From NCBI GenBank assembly GCA_041393015.1, contig JAWKKV010000003.1, positions 124,001-188,000 of the forward strand: a DNA stretch of 64,000 nucleotides, in the 5' to 3' direction. A program made the translations under genes and the position numbers. Within the stretch, counting starts at the first letter, position 1, and each line of letters begins with the position of its first letter. The notes beneath the pieces are model-generated. The model was not told the DNA's origin. It saw only the letters and a program-made list of their open reading frames with translations, and ran no database searches. This document shows positions 26,173 to 34,258 of the stretch, piece by piece. This DNA is from JAGQYH01 sp041393015 (GTDB taxonomy: Bacteria > Bacteroidota > Bacteroidia > Chitinophagales > JADIYW01).

Positions 26173-27375
26173 ATGACTATGAAATATGATGTCATCATCA
26201 TTGGAGCCGGAATTGTTGGCTTGTCTACAGCTTATAATCTTCTTCAACAATCTCCCAACATCAAACTTCTAATCTTAGAAAAAGAATCGACAGTAGCGGC
26301 ACATCAAAGTGGTCATAACAGTGGCGTCATACATTCAGGTATTTACTATCCTCCTAATAGCATTAAGGCCAAAAATTGTATCAAAGGCTATCAACTTCTT
26401 TTAAAATTCTGTGACGATTATCTCATCGATTATAAAATTTGTGGGAAGTTAATTGTAGCGACAGCAACATCAGAATTAGAGCAATTAAAAGTATTGTTAG
26501 AAAGAGGGAAAGCCAATGGATTAGCGAATTTAGAGTGGTTGGAGAGAGAAGAAATGGAAGTTTTAGAACCCAATATAAATGGAATCGCTGCTATTCATGT
26601 TCCTCAAGCTGGTATTGTAGATTACAAAGTTGTCGCTGCCAAAATGAAGGAAATTATTGAAGCGAATGGCGGGACAATTCATCTAAATGAAAAAGTAATC
26701 GGTATTCAAAAGCAGCTTGATGTTGTTGAAATTAAGACAGATAAAGGAAATTACGTTGCTAAGAAAATGATTAATTGTGGAGGATTATATTCTGATCAAC
26801 TTACCCAATTATCTCATCAAAAAATTGAACATCAAATTGTTCCTTTTCGTGGAGAATATTATCGATTAAAACCAAACAAAAAACATTTGGTCAAAAGATT
26901 AGTTTATCCCGTTCCCAATCCAAATTTTCCTTTTCTAGGTGTTCATCTTACTCCAACTATTTATGGTGAAGTGGAGTGCGGTCCGAATGCAGTTTTGGCT
27001 TTTAAAAGAGAAGGGTATCGTTTTAGAGATTTTAAATGGGAAGAATTTGTTTCGGCGATTTCTTATTCTGGTTTTTATCATTTAGCCAAAAAGTTTTGGA
27101 GAACAGGATTAACTGAAATGAAACAGTCGCTCTCTAAAAAGGCATTTACAAAAGCGGTAAAAAATCTTTTACCTTCTATTACTCAGAACGATTTAGAGAA
27201 AAGTGGAAGTGGTGTTCGGGCACAAGCGTTGAGAAAGGATGGTTCAATGGTTGATGATTTTCTTATTTATGAAAATGGAGCCATTATCAATGTTTGTAAT
27301 ACGCCTTCGCCAGCTGCTACAGCTAGTTTGCAAATAGGAAAACAAATAGCGGAAATCATATTGAATAAAAATTGA
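26173..27375 (+). CDS. lhgO: L-2-hydroxyglutarate oxidase
   Basis: An FAD-dependent enzyme that oxidises L-2-hydroxyglutarate to 2-oxoglutarate. The 400-residue protein begins with a dinucleotide-binding motif (VIIIGAGIVGLSTAYNLL, residues 5-22), followed by the family signature HNSGVIHSGIYYPPNS (near 56-71). The C-terminal motif GVRAQALRKDG is also typical. It probably forms an operon with the upstream mscS-type gene because only 7 bp separate them, though the two have no obvious functional link. Confidence 0.92.
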   Translation: MTMKYDVIIIGAGIVGLSTAYNLLQQSPNIKLLILEKESTVAAHQSGHNSGVIHSGIYYPPNSIKAKNCIKGYQLLLKFCDDYLIDYKICGKLIVATATSELEQLKVLLERGKANGLANLEWLEREEMEVLEPNINGIAAIHVPQAGIVDYKVVAAKMKEIIEANGGTIHLNEKVIGIQKQLDVVEIKTDKGNYVAKKMINCGGLYSDQLTQLSHQKIEHQIVPFRGEYYRLKPNKKHLVKRLVYPVPNPNFPFLGVHLTPTIYGEVECGPNAVLAFKREGYRFRDFKWEEFVSAISYSGFYHLAKKFWRTGLTEMKQSLSKKAFTKAVKNLLPSITQNDLEKSGSGVRAQALRKDGSMVDDFLIYENGAIINVCNTPSPAATASLQIGKQIAEIILNKN

Positions 27376-27461
27376 AAAACATTCGAATGAAATGGCTGAC
27401 ACGAATTTCACCAGTTAACACAAATATTATTGATGATTGATGCTGCTAATTTTCTTTGTAT

Positions 27462-27480
27462 CCACCTGTCGGTGGACAGG
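27462..27480. repeat. GC-rich intergenic palindrome (CCACCTGTCGGTGGACAGG)
   Basis: Two overlapping stems are possible: CCACC/GGTGG and CCTGTC/GACAGG. It lies after lhgO, in an AT-rich spacer of about 300 bp that also holds the palindrome at 27502. No T run follows. Confidence 0.45.
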
Positions 27481-27501
27481 TTTACCATTTCACAAATTAA
27501 C

Positions 27502-27519
27502 TTGCCGCTTTGGCGGCAA
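27502..27519. repeat. GC-rich intergenic palindrome (TTGCCGC-TTTG-GCGGCAA)
   Basis: A perfect 7-bp stem with a four-base loop between the convergent lhgO gene and the regulatory-domain gene. It may end transcription from either side, but the following bases are A rather than T on the plus strand; on the minus strand a T run precedes the stem. Treated as a REP-like palindrome. Confidence 0.45.
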
Positions 27520-27673
27520 AAAATCTATGAAATTATTTCCCATACTTTTTAAAATATAAATTTGATGAAAACAATACTTATAATTTATAAGCATTCCAAA
27601 AACAATAGAGATCTCAAAAATCTGCGAAATTCGTGTCAAAAAAACACCTATTATTTATAAAGCAAGCGAACAA

Positions 27674-29005
27674 CTAGTTTCTCTTACTTTCTTCTTTCGC
27701 TTCCGCTTTTTCTACTTTTTTTCGTGTTCTATCGGATAAAACTTTGCCGGAGAATTGCTCATTAGCAGCAATAATTTTTTCAATGTATTCTTGTTGATTG
27801 GGTTGAATGGCAGAATATGGATGATTGCCCCAAAAATCAGATGAGAAATCATTTACTCTTTGATCTACAAATTTTTTATTGGTCGCCTCAATTTTCTTAT
27901 AAGTTGAACTATTAAATGAATGAAACTCATTCACCACCTTGCCTCTAAACCAATCTCCGCGTTTTGCTATTCCACCTTGTATAACTTGTATTCCATTGCC
28001 GATGTACCATTTACCATCAATCAATCGGTTATTTATTTTCGCTTCATAATGTCCAATTTCAACGCTGTAGCCTAAAAGCTTTAAAATCAATCTAAATCTT
28101 GGAGGAATCAATACCTTAGTTAAATCTTCTTCTTTACTTAACTGAATCTCAAAAGCAGCTATTCCATAGTTTTCGTTGTCAATTAAAAAATGACCGCTGG
28201 CTACATCCTTATTTCTTTTTTCTATGTCGAATTTTATATAGTAATTATCTCTGCCATTTAAGGTGTAATTTTCCCTCAACTGATATTCTACTTTAAATCC
28301 ATCATTCTTTTTTTCAAAAAAGAATTTTCCCATAAACTTATGAAACTGCTCTACATTAACACTCTCCGTTACTTTATTATCGAAATAGGTATCAATGCCT
28401 ATAGGAATTACCATTTTTCTAGAATTAAATATATCGTTGAAACTTTGTAACCATGACGAGTCTTCAATACTTCTGGCAAGTATGGGTTCTACAACAGACA
28501 TGTCTTTTCCTTTCTCTTCGTAAAATCGACTTTGTATCACCGCTTCGCCATATCTAACACATTTATTGCCTTCAAAAAATTGCTCCCTGTAATATGATTT
28601 CGTAGCGATATTTTTGTGGACATGATTTTTGTAAAACTCATCGTACGTTTTACGCAATATATTTTCAATGTCAATTGGCCGAATCTCCACTTCCGCAATT
28701 TCAAAAGCGTATTGTTCTAATAAACAATCAGGCGATTTAGAAATTTCGAATGTAGTTCTCTTTAAAACTTTATATCCTAAGTAGCTAATGACTAAAGTAT
28801 CTTTCTTATCGATTTTTTCTAGTTCTAACCGAAAGTTGCCATTTTCATCTGTAATAACGCCGGAGTTTTGATTTAGATGAGATACTGTAGCATAAGGAAG
28901 AGGCTCGCCGGTTAACTTATCTTTTACCGTCCCAATCAAATCAACGGCAAATGATGGTAAAGCCGTTAGGCATAAAAAACTAATACAAACAAATATTTGC
29001 TTCAT
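27674..29005 (-). CDS. Secreted protein with carboxypeptidase-like regulatory domain
   Basis: A 443-residue protein with a signal peptide (about 1-20). Residues 22-100 are the beta-sandwich carboxypeptidase-like regulatory domain (GTVKDKLTGEPLPYATV, GVITDENGNFRL, VISYLGYK) found at the N-terminus of many Bacteroidota outer-membrane proteins. The remaining 340 residues carry no TonB plug or barrel that I can recognise. They contain beta-rich segments such as KFDIEKRNKDVASGHFLIDNE, a pattern seen in a group of uncharacterised Bacteroidota proteins. A Lys/Glu-rich tail closes it. Probably periplasmic or outer-membrane attached; function unknown. Confidence 0.75.
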   Translation of the reverse strand: MKQIFVCISFLCLTALPSFAVDLIGTVKDKLTGEPLPYATVSHLNQNSGVITDENGNFRLELEKIDKKDTLVISYLGYKVLKRTTFEISKSPDCLLEQYAFEIAEVEIRPIDIENILRKTYDEFYKNHVHKNIATKSYYREQFFEGNKCVRYGEAVIQSRFYEEKGKDMSVVEPILARSIEDSSWLQSFNDIFNSRKMVIPIGIDTYFDNKVTESVNVEQFHKFMGKFFFEKKNDGFKVEYQLRENYTLNGRDNYYIKFDIEKRNKDVASGHFLIDNENYGIAAFEIQLSKEEDLTKVLIPPRFRLILKLLGYSVEIGHYEAKINNRLIDGKWYIGNGIQVIQGGIAKRGDWFRGKVVNEFHSFNSSTYKKIEATNKKFVDQRVNDFSSDFWGNHPYSAIQPNQQEYIEKIIAANEQFSGKVLSDRTRKKVEKAEAKEESKRN

Positions 29006-29060
29006 ATATCATTTATTAAACACAAGTTATGCCAAAACATTGAAACTATTTAACAAGTGA

Positions 29061-29094
29061 AAAAAGTAAATTCAAAATTAGATTGGTCTCAAAT
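29061..29094 (+). repeat. Direct repeat, copy 1 (34 bp)
   Basis: Identical over 34 bases to 29526-29559; the shared core is AAATTCAAAATTAGATTGG. This copy lies 56 bp upstream of the minus-strand regulatory-domain gene. Confidence 0.75.
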
Positions 29095-29100
29095 AAAGTA

Positions 29101-29118
29101 AACCACGGATGCACGGAT
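29101..29118 (+). repeat. Inverted repeat, left arm (18 bp)
   Basis: AACCACGGATGCACGGAT is the exact reverse complement of 29291-29308. The arms bound about 208 bp in total. Sequences of the form CCACGGATGCACGGAT are common dispersed intergenic repeats in bacteria, so this may be an old repeat element. Confidence 0.7.
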
Positions 29119-29290
29119 GTTGATGTAATCACTACAGCCATTCATTCCAAAATTATATATGTTACTTATCTATAAGCAGAATCTATTTTTATCGATTGCG
29201 CCAAGGTGCATCCAAATAGAAATGGATAAATTTTTAAGGAGAATATAAGTGTAGTAACATACAGTATGGTTAAACTTTTAAAACTAAGCT

Positions 29291-29308
29291 ATCCGTGCAT
29301 CCGTGGTT
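29291..29308 (-). repeat. Inverted repeat, right arm (18 bp)
   Basis: ATCCGTGCATCCGTGGTT, the exact reverse complement of 29101-29118. Confidence 0.7.
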
Positions 29309-29525
29309 AGAGAAAAACTAGAAAACACAAAAATAAAAATACACTCAGCTGAAGCCGAGCTAAAATATACTCGTTATTCTGCTTAACTTATTATTGACAT
29401 GCGGCTTTAGCGCTAATCGATAATATAGTTGCTCGCAGCAGTAAAAACGCAATCATTTTTATAATCTGCGAATATTTGCGTCATCAGTTTTTTAGCGTTC
29501 AATTGATATTGTTTAAGTAGTAAAT

Positions 29526-29559
29526 AAAAAGTAAATTCAAAATTAGATTGGTCTCAAAT
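29526..29559 (+). repeat. Direct repeat, copy 2 (34 bp)
   Basis: Identical to 29061-29094. This copy ends 41 bp before the start of the chalcone-isomerase-like gene, so it may include or replace part of its promoter region. Confidence 0.75.
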
Positions 29560-29600
29560 TTGTATTACTTTTAATATTGTAATTAAAAAAAGGAAATTCT

Positions 29601-30161
29601 ATGAAAATATTAATGACTATTATGTTTGCGGCTTTCTTCTATCAAAGTCAAGCACAAGTAACTTTAAACGATGTAACGCTTCCGGCTAAGTTGAGTTATG
29701 AAAGTCAAAATTTAAGCTTGAATGGTGGAGGTATCAGAACAAAATTAATTTTTAAACTGTATACAGCAGGCTTGTATTTAGAGTCTAAGAGTTCAGATGG
29801 AGCGGCTATTTTAAAAGCAGATAAGCCTATGGCTATCCGAATGGTAATCACTTCAAACAAGATCAATAGCAGCAATATGAGCGAAGCTATTGAAGAAGGC
29901 TTTACTAAAAGTACAGGAGGAAAAGTGGATCCAATTCAATCGAAAATTGATGAGTTAGTGAAAACTTTTTCTAAAGACCCAATTGAAGTAGGTAATATTT
30001 TTGACTTGGTTTATGTGCCGGGGGAAGGATTAAAATCTTATAAAAATGGAGAGTTAAAAACAACCATTAAAGGATTAGATTTTAAGCAAGCTTTGTTTGG
30101 CATTTGGTTGTCAGAAAATCCAATTCAAAGTGGATTGAAGAATAATTTATTAGGGAATTAA
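29601..30161 (+). CDS. Chalcone isomerase-like domain protein, exported
   Basis: A 186-residue protein with a signal peptide (about 1-18, ending SQAQ). The rest matches the bacterial chalcone-isomerase-like fold: VTLNDVTLPAKL, then NGGGIRTKLIFKLYTAGLYL (about 43-62) and a C-terminal FGIWLSENPI. In bacteria this family is not known to act on chalcones; fatty-acid or lipid binding has been proposed. Probably periplasmic. A perfect terminator follows, so it is a single-gene unit. Confidence 0.8.
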   Translation: MKILMTIMFAAFFYQSQAQVTLNDVTLPAKLSYESQNLSLNGGGIRTKLIFKLYTAGLYLESKSSDGAAILKADKPMAIRMVITSNKINSSNMSEAIEEGFTKSTGGKVDPIQSKIDELVKTFSKDPIEVGNIFDLVYVPGEGLKSYKNGELKTTIKGLDFKQALFGIWLSENPIQSGLKNNLLGN

Positions 30162-30183
30162 TAATCCTTATTGCTATAAAAAG

Positions 30184-30212
30184 AAAGGCGATCAACATGA
30201 TCGCCTTTTTTA
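30184..30212 (+). terminator. Terminator after the chalcone-isomerase-like gene
   Basis: A perfect 11-bp stem (AAAGGCGATCA with TGATCGCCTTT), loop ACA, then a T run. It separates the core genes from the RHS accessory region. Confidence 0.92.
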
Positions 30213-30421
30213 TTTTTTGTTCGTTTGTTTTACAATTTCTAATTTAGTTTTTATTATACTTGATATTTACGATTGTTGCTTTTTTGATAAAGGCAACTTA
30301 TGAGTTAAAAATCAGATTATGATGGCAAAAATGAATGTACATCATTGAATAAAAATATTGTCATTTTTTACCAAATTATGCATTTATTGGTGGAATTACT
30401 GATGGCCAAAAGCATTGGTAG

Positions 30422-30510
30422 CACTAATGTTCTTTGAATTTAGATTACTATCCTTTCGGAATGGTAATGCCAACTAGATCATTTACCAGCAATGACGGAG
30501 GGTATAGGTT
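30422..30510 (+). repeat. RHS-cassette inverted repeat, left copy (89 bp)
   Basis: Matches the reverse complement of 34122-34210 at 88 of 89 positions by my reading (the only difference is T/C at 30428). It covers a non-coding lead-in (CACTAATGTT) plus the codons for the RHS core NLDYYPFGMVMPTRS and the next residues. The cassettes diverge right after it, at base 30511. It could serve as a homologous crossover site for inverting or exchanging the cassettes. Confidence 0.9.
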
Positions 30511-31531
30511 CGGATTTAATGGCAAAGAAATGGATAGTGAAGTGAGTGGGCAAGGTAACCAGTACGATTACGGCTTCCGTATATACAACCCGAGGTTGGG
30601 TAAGTTCTTGAGTGTGGATCCGTTGTCTTCAGACTATCCATGGTATACGCCCTATCAATTTGCAGGAAACAAACCAATATTTGCTATTGATTTAGATGGT
30701 TTGGAAGAAAAGGTTGCAATTATTATGGAATCTGGAGATAATGAATTTTCAAAGGTCCATGAAAGTGAAATTATTAAAGCTGGGTATGTTGTATTTAAGG
30801 TTACAAATGGTGGAGATGCATTACGTTCGCTTATTTTAAGCCAAAAATTGACCGATGAACCAACAAGGGAATTGTTGTTTCTTACACACGGTTTGGAAGG
30901 TGGATTAACTAGTGGTGTATATACTAATGCTGGAATTTATTCTGACGAATATTTAGATATTAATAGACAATCCGATTATGGTATTCTAGATAATTCATTT
31001 GATCCTGACCCTCAGACACTATTGAATAGTGAAGGCTATACACAAGATGGTTTTGCTCATCCAAGAATAGTTAGAGGTAATGTTTTAGAAAATTATTCAA
31101 CAATTTCAGATTGGGAGCAAGCAGTAAATGATGGGAGTTTAAAATTTACAAGTGATGCAGAGTTAATATTTGGTGGATGTAGTATTGGTAGGAGTAATTC
31201 CATAAGAAATGCAATTCCAAATGCATCTCAAACTGACGGGGATTTTTCATACTCCATAAAATATAACGTTTTAAAGGATTTCTATAGTAATGAACTTGCA
31301 GATAGATATGCAAATTTGTCTTTTACAGAGGAGTTTGCAAAAGCGGTTGGTGTTACTGCAACTTCTGGCGGACCGAGATTAGACGGTAATGTTATATATT
31401 CAGGTGGAAGTGAACCAGATCCAAATGATAGTAGAAGAAGACGTAGTGCAAGGTGGCATTCATATGATTCTAAAGGGAATGAAACTCAATCTGCTCCTGG
31501 TAATTCAAATGAAATAATTAAAAATAACTGA
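30434..31531 (+). CDS. RHS C-terminal cassette with putative caspase-like toxin domain (orphan, 5'-truncated)
   Basis: The frame is open from an in-frame TAA at 30425, with a TTG at 30434, so there is no RHS body and the cassette is probably silent unless recombined. Residues 1-90 are the RHS-associated core (NLDYYPFGM, GYRFGFNGKE, YNPRLGKFLSVDP, the DG end). Residues about 92-320 are a variable tip. It has alternating strands and helices, a strand ending in THG (FLTHG, His 152) and a strand ending in a Cys (AELIFGGCSIG, Cys 249). This His-Gly and Gly-Cys arrangement is what clan CD (caspase-like) proteases show. Toxin function is inferred from position. The next gene, one base downstream, is a candidate immunity gene. 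Confidence 0.7.
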   Translation: MNLDYYPFGMVMPTRSFTSNDGGYRFGFNGKEMDSEVSGQGNQYDYGFRIYNPRLGKFLSVDPLSSDYPWYTPYQFAGNKPIFAIDLDGLEEKVAIIMESGDNEFSKVHESEIIKAGYVVFKVTNGGDALRSLILSQKLTDEPTRELLFLTHGLEGGLTSGVYTNAGIYSDEYLDINRQSDYGILDNSFDPDPQTLLNSEGYTQDGFAHPRIVRGNVLENYSTISDWEQAVNDGSLKFTSDAELIFGGCSIGRSNSIRNAIPNASQTDGDFSYSIKYNVLKDFYSNELADRYANLSFTEEFAKAVGVTATSGGPRLDGNVIYSGGSEPDPNDSRRRRSARWHSYDSKGNETQSAPGNSNEIIKNN

Positions 31532-31532
31532 T

Positions 31533-32246
31533 ATGTTTAGATTTTTGCTTTCTATAGTGCTATTAATAGTTCTTTTTAAAATTAATTGTAGTTCACAAAC
31601 TAACTACTTTTCTGAATGGAAATACTTACAAACAACACAAAAGGAACAATTTATTGATTCAATAATTATGAATAATATTTATATAATTGATAATTTACAA
31701 ATTACAAATGAATTTATAGCAGAACTAATAGGAGACTTCTTATATCAAACTGAATATAACATATTTTTATCCAACAAGATAAGCTGCTTACTAAATATCT
31801 TTTCCCTTAAACTTGGTCACAACGTATGTGAAACTTTCCAAAATTGTACAGTAAAATCAAATCTTAATGGTAATAAGTTGGTTAATGTAGACAATCAATT
31901 TGAATATGAGCTAATATTGAAAAATAGTTCTGCATGTACCTATACATTAGAATTGAATAAATTAGAGAAGTTTTCACTCTTCGATTCAATTTCCATTAGT
32001 ATATCAGATAGTTCATATTTTTATTTTAGTTTTTATCTAAACTATTTTTTAGATGGGTGTACTTCATTACAAAAGTTGATAACGAAATTTGGTAGCAATG
32101 AAGGATTTAGAGAGTTTATTAATAGTTACCCTTTCGAACAAATGGAAAGGGATAAATTGTTTGTTAATAAAGCATATTTAATTCTTTCTGCACTAAACTT
32201 ACATAATAAAAGTTGGATGTTTTTACGTGAGCAATTACTTACCTAG
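31533..32246 (+). CDS. Unknown exported protein, candidate immunity protein
   Basis: A 237-residue protein I do not recognise. It has a hydrophobic N-terminal segment (residues 3-16) followed by NCSSQ, so it is exported or membrane-anchored; the lipobox is not canonical. The rest is rich in Asn, Ser, Phe and Leu with no known motif. It starts one base after the stop of the RHS cassette, and the tight spacing and low-GC composition fit an immunity partner for a periplasm-acting toxin. That role is inferred from position only. Confidence 0.55.
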   Translation: MFRFLLSIVLLIVLFKINCSSQTNYFSEWKYLQTTQKEQFIDSIIMNNIYIIDNLQITNEFIAELIGDFLYQTEYNIFLSNKISCLLNIFSLKLGHNVCETFQNCTVKSNLNGNKLVNVDNQFEYELILKNSSACTYTLELNKLEKFSLFDSISISISDSSYFYFSFYLNYFLDGCTSLQKLITKFGSNEGFREFINSYPFEQMERDKLFVNKAYLILSALNLHNKSWMFLREQLLT

Positions 32247-32350
32247 CTGATTGGAGTTTAGCGATAGCGTAAGTTCAATCAATTAAGCTGTTAATGTTGA
32301 AAGGTTAGATTTATAAAAAAACTAAACATAAGGCCAATTATAAGCCTACC

Positions 32351-32449
32351 TTAAAAATCTATTTCTACAAACTTGACATAATTGATCTCCTCTGAAACCC
32401 AATAAGTATGTCCTATACCACCACTCGTTGAAGAAGCACTATCGCTCAT
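32351..32449 (-). other. Short coding remnant or small gene overlapping the Imm26-like stop
   Basis: A 32-residue frame beginning with an ATG that overlaps the stop of the preceding gene (ATGA) and ending GHTYWVSEEINYVKFVEIDF. The sequence looks protein-like and continues upstream in the same frame as TARWRMSD, so it may be the tail of an older toxin or immunity gene rather than a true start. It could be translated by coupling with the upstream gene. I do not recognise the family. Confidence 0.3.
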
Positions 32450-33069
32450 TCTCCAACGAGCGGTGACTCTATTTCTTTTAACAATTCAACTGTTCTTTCC
32501 AAAGGATAATAAGTATTAACTAATTGAATAAATAAATTACGATTCCCAATTTCAGATAAATCATAATAATCACTAACTTTTTTATTTTCTTTAATTAAAT
32601 GCATCATTGTAGCCTTCTTGGCAACCCCCACATGAGAGTTCAGTATGGTAGTTTCTACATAACGAATTTCATCATATAAAAAATAGTTAATTGAATTATC
32701 TTCTGAATTTCTATCTACTATATACCATTTTTCTAAATTATTCCAATTATAATCTTTAATTATTGACCCCTGAAGTTTTTTAAATAAAGGCCATCTTGTG
32801 GTTATAAATTTTTCAGTTCTTCCTATTAACTTCCAAGAGAATTTACCTTTAGCGTTAGGAAATTTATATAAAAGAATAGGCCCTAACAATAACTTAGAGC
32901 TAATTATCTCATCTATATTTTCAACATCTTTACCTTCTAAATCAAAAACATAAATTATTCTGCCATCAAATTCTGTTATATCAGTAAAATCTAAAATTTC
33001 TGCATAACTATAACCTAAATTGTGATCCAATGAAAATTTAAATATTTTTCCTGAATTTTCTATAATCAT
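32446..33069 (-). CDS. Putative immunity protein (Imm26-like)
   Basis: A 207-residue cytoplasmic protein that starts 4 bp after the GIY-YIG RHS cassette. Its N-terminus (GKIFKFSLDHNLGYSYAEIL, then DGRIIYVFDLEG) resembles the start of Imm26-type immunity proteins, which begin with a short strand, a Gly-Tyr turn and a second strand. The resemblance is from memory and is limited. No signal peptide is present, which fits an immunity protein to a DNA- or RNA-cutting toxin acting in the cytoplasm. It ends in LLKEIESPLVGE, overlapping a 32-residue remnant. Confidence 0.6.
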   Translation of the reverse strand: MIIENSGKIFKFSLDHNLGYSYAEILDFTDITEFDGRIIYVFDLEGKDVENIDEIISSKLLLGPILLYKFPNAKGKFSWKLIGRTEKFITTRWPLFKKLQGSIIKDYNWNNLEKWYIVDRNSEDNSINYFLYDEIRYVETTILNSHVGVAKKATMMHLIKENKKVSDYYDLSEIGNRNLFIQLVNTYYPLERTVELLKEIESPLVGE

Positions 33070-33073
33070 ATTT

Positions 33074-34198
33074 TTACTGAAATTTAAGTACTGTTCTCCA
33101 ATTCTTTATGTTACTATCTAACCACTTTGTTGCTTCACTTATCATTACAGGATTAGTTGTTGCTGGCATTCTGTTTGCCAATGCTCCTTCTTTACCCCAT
33201 CCATTTAAATTCATTATTAACTGTTCTGCACCTAAAGCAATTCCATTGTTTGGTACTTTAGAAAGTCCATGTAGTGCTTCAATGTTATATTCAGCAAGTT
33301 TTGCAATTGTGTATCTTGAACTAATCCCATTCTTTGCCTTACCAATATAAAGCAAAATTTCTCCATTTTTTGACTGCTTCCAACCGGAATAAATGGAGTA
33401 TATACCCTTTTTGTTTAAATGTCTCTCCGCTTGTGCAATTCTACCTAAATAACCTAAACTTTTTAATGAACTACTTTTAATACCAATATCAACCGTTCCT
33501 GAATACTCTTTAATTGGTATAGTATGAATGCTACCATCATCCGAGTTCTCAAAAACTATAACTTTGGACATATCTATATATCCATTTGCCTTTACTTGAT
33601 ATCCATTCCATTTTCGTCCGCCTAATAAGAAGTCAACAGCTTCGCTCCTAGCTGCCAAAACCTGTCCGCCAGCCCAATCTCTGTTAACATATTCGTAATC
33701 GCTTACGCCGTACCAACCTGCATCAGCATATTGATTTCCTTCATGATAAACTCTAGTATCAGATTTATATCTTGTTCCTGAAATGACTTGCCCATATTGA
33801 GTCGTTTCATACATTTCTGGAGAATGGTAAACTGTATATTTATCACCTTGCTCTGGATTGGAAACAGTATTTAGACCAGTTTCTAAAGACCCCTGTGTTG
33901 TGATTGATTTATTATCATCGCCACCTAATCCATTTTGGTCAATAACAGAAGTTGGACTGTTTGAATAATATGCATAGGATGTTTGCCAAGGATATCTATT
34001 AGACCAAGGATCAATAGAAACAAACCTACCTAATCTTGAATCATAAATACTTCTACCCCCAAATTCATAGGCATTACCTATTCCTTTCACCTCATTATCA
34101 GCTTCCATGCCATTAAAGGCAAACCTATACCCTCCGTCATTGCTGGTAAATGATCTAGTTGGCATTACCATTCCGAAAGGATAGTAATCTAAATTCAA
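33074..34198 (-). CDS. RHS C-terminal cassette with putative GIY-YIG nuclease tip (orphan, 5'-truncated)
   Basis: Like the facing cassette, it starts at a TTG inside the 89-bp inverted repeat with an in-frame TAA just before, so no RHS body is attached. Residues 1-90 are the RHS core (DYYPFGM, IYDSRLGRFVSIDP). The C-terminal 110 residues show GIY-YIG nuclease features: GIY at 265-267, LLYIGKAKNG with YIG at 284-286, Arg 295 (SSRYT), Glu 325 (GAEQLI) and Asn near 342-349. These are the tyrosines, Arg, metal-binding Glu and Asn the family needs. Residues about 95-260 are a linker I do not recognise. The Imm26-like gene follows after 4 bp. Confidence 0.75.
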   Translation of the reverse strand: MNLDYYPFGMVMPTRSFTSNDGGYRFAFNGMEADNEVKGIGNAYEFGGRSIYDSRLGRFVSIDPWSNRYPWQTSYAYYSNSPTSVIDQNGLGGDDNKSITTQGSLETGLNTVSNPEQGDKYTVYHSPEMYETTQYGQVISGTRYKSDTRVYHEGNQYADAGWYGVSDYEYVNRDWAGGQVLAARSEAVDFLLGGRKWNGYQVKANGYIDMSKVIVFENSDDGSIHTIPIKEYSGTVDIGIKSSSLKSLGYLGRIAQAERHLNKKGIYSIYSGWKQSKNGEILLYIGKAKNGISSRYTIAKLAEYNIEALHGLSKVPNNGIALGAEQLIMNLNGWGKEGALANRMPATTNPVMISEATKWLDSNIKNWRTVLKFQ

Positions 34199-34210
34199 AG
34201 AACGTTAGTG
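34122..34210 (-). repeat. RHS-cassette inverted repeat, right copy (89 bp)
   Basis: Reverse complement of 30422-30510 with one difference. Together the two copies bound 3789 bp with two toxin-immunity pairs pointing inward. The non-coding CACTAACGTT end is shared, so the duplicated unit extends beyond the RHS reading frame. Confidence 0.9.
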
Positions 34211-34216
34211 ATAATA

Positions 34217-34234
34217 GACATTTCAAGAAATGTC
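34217..34234. repeat. Palindrome between the RHS repeat and the recombinase gene
   Basis: GACATTTC-AA-GAAATGTC, a perfect 8-bp inverted repeat 6 bp outside the RHS repeat. It could be an operator or a recombinase-binding site; nothing proves either. Confidence 0.5.
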
Positions 34235-34258
34235 CAAACACGAATTATTTGCCTAAAT

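Larger units (their letters stand above)
29006..29600. other. 595-bp non-coding spacer with repeats
   Basis: It lies between two divergent genes. It contains a 34-bp direct repeat (29061-29094 and 29526-29559), an 18-bp inverted repeat (29101-29118 and 29291-29308), and small GC-rich palindromic bits such as CTCAGCTGAAGCCGAG. I find no credible coding frame. It is probably a site where short repeat elements accumulated. Confidence 0.6.

Noticed and set aside
29006..29600. CRISPR array in the repeat-rich spacer
   Set aside because: Only two copies of the direct repeat, 465 bp apart, with no regular spacing and no cas genes.
32422..32462. Imperfect hairpin (CACTCGTTGAAGAA with TTCTCCAACGAGCG) as terminator or attC-like site
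   Set aside because: It overlaps the end of the immunity gene and the small frame, has no T run, and lacks integron core motifs.
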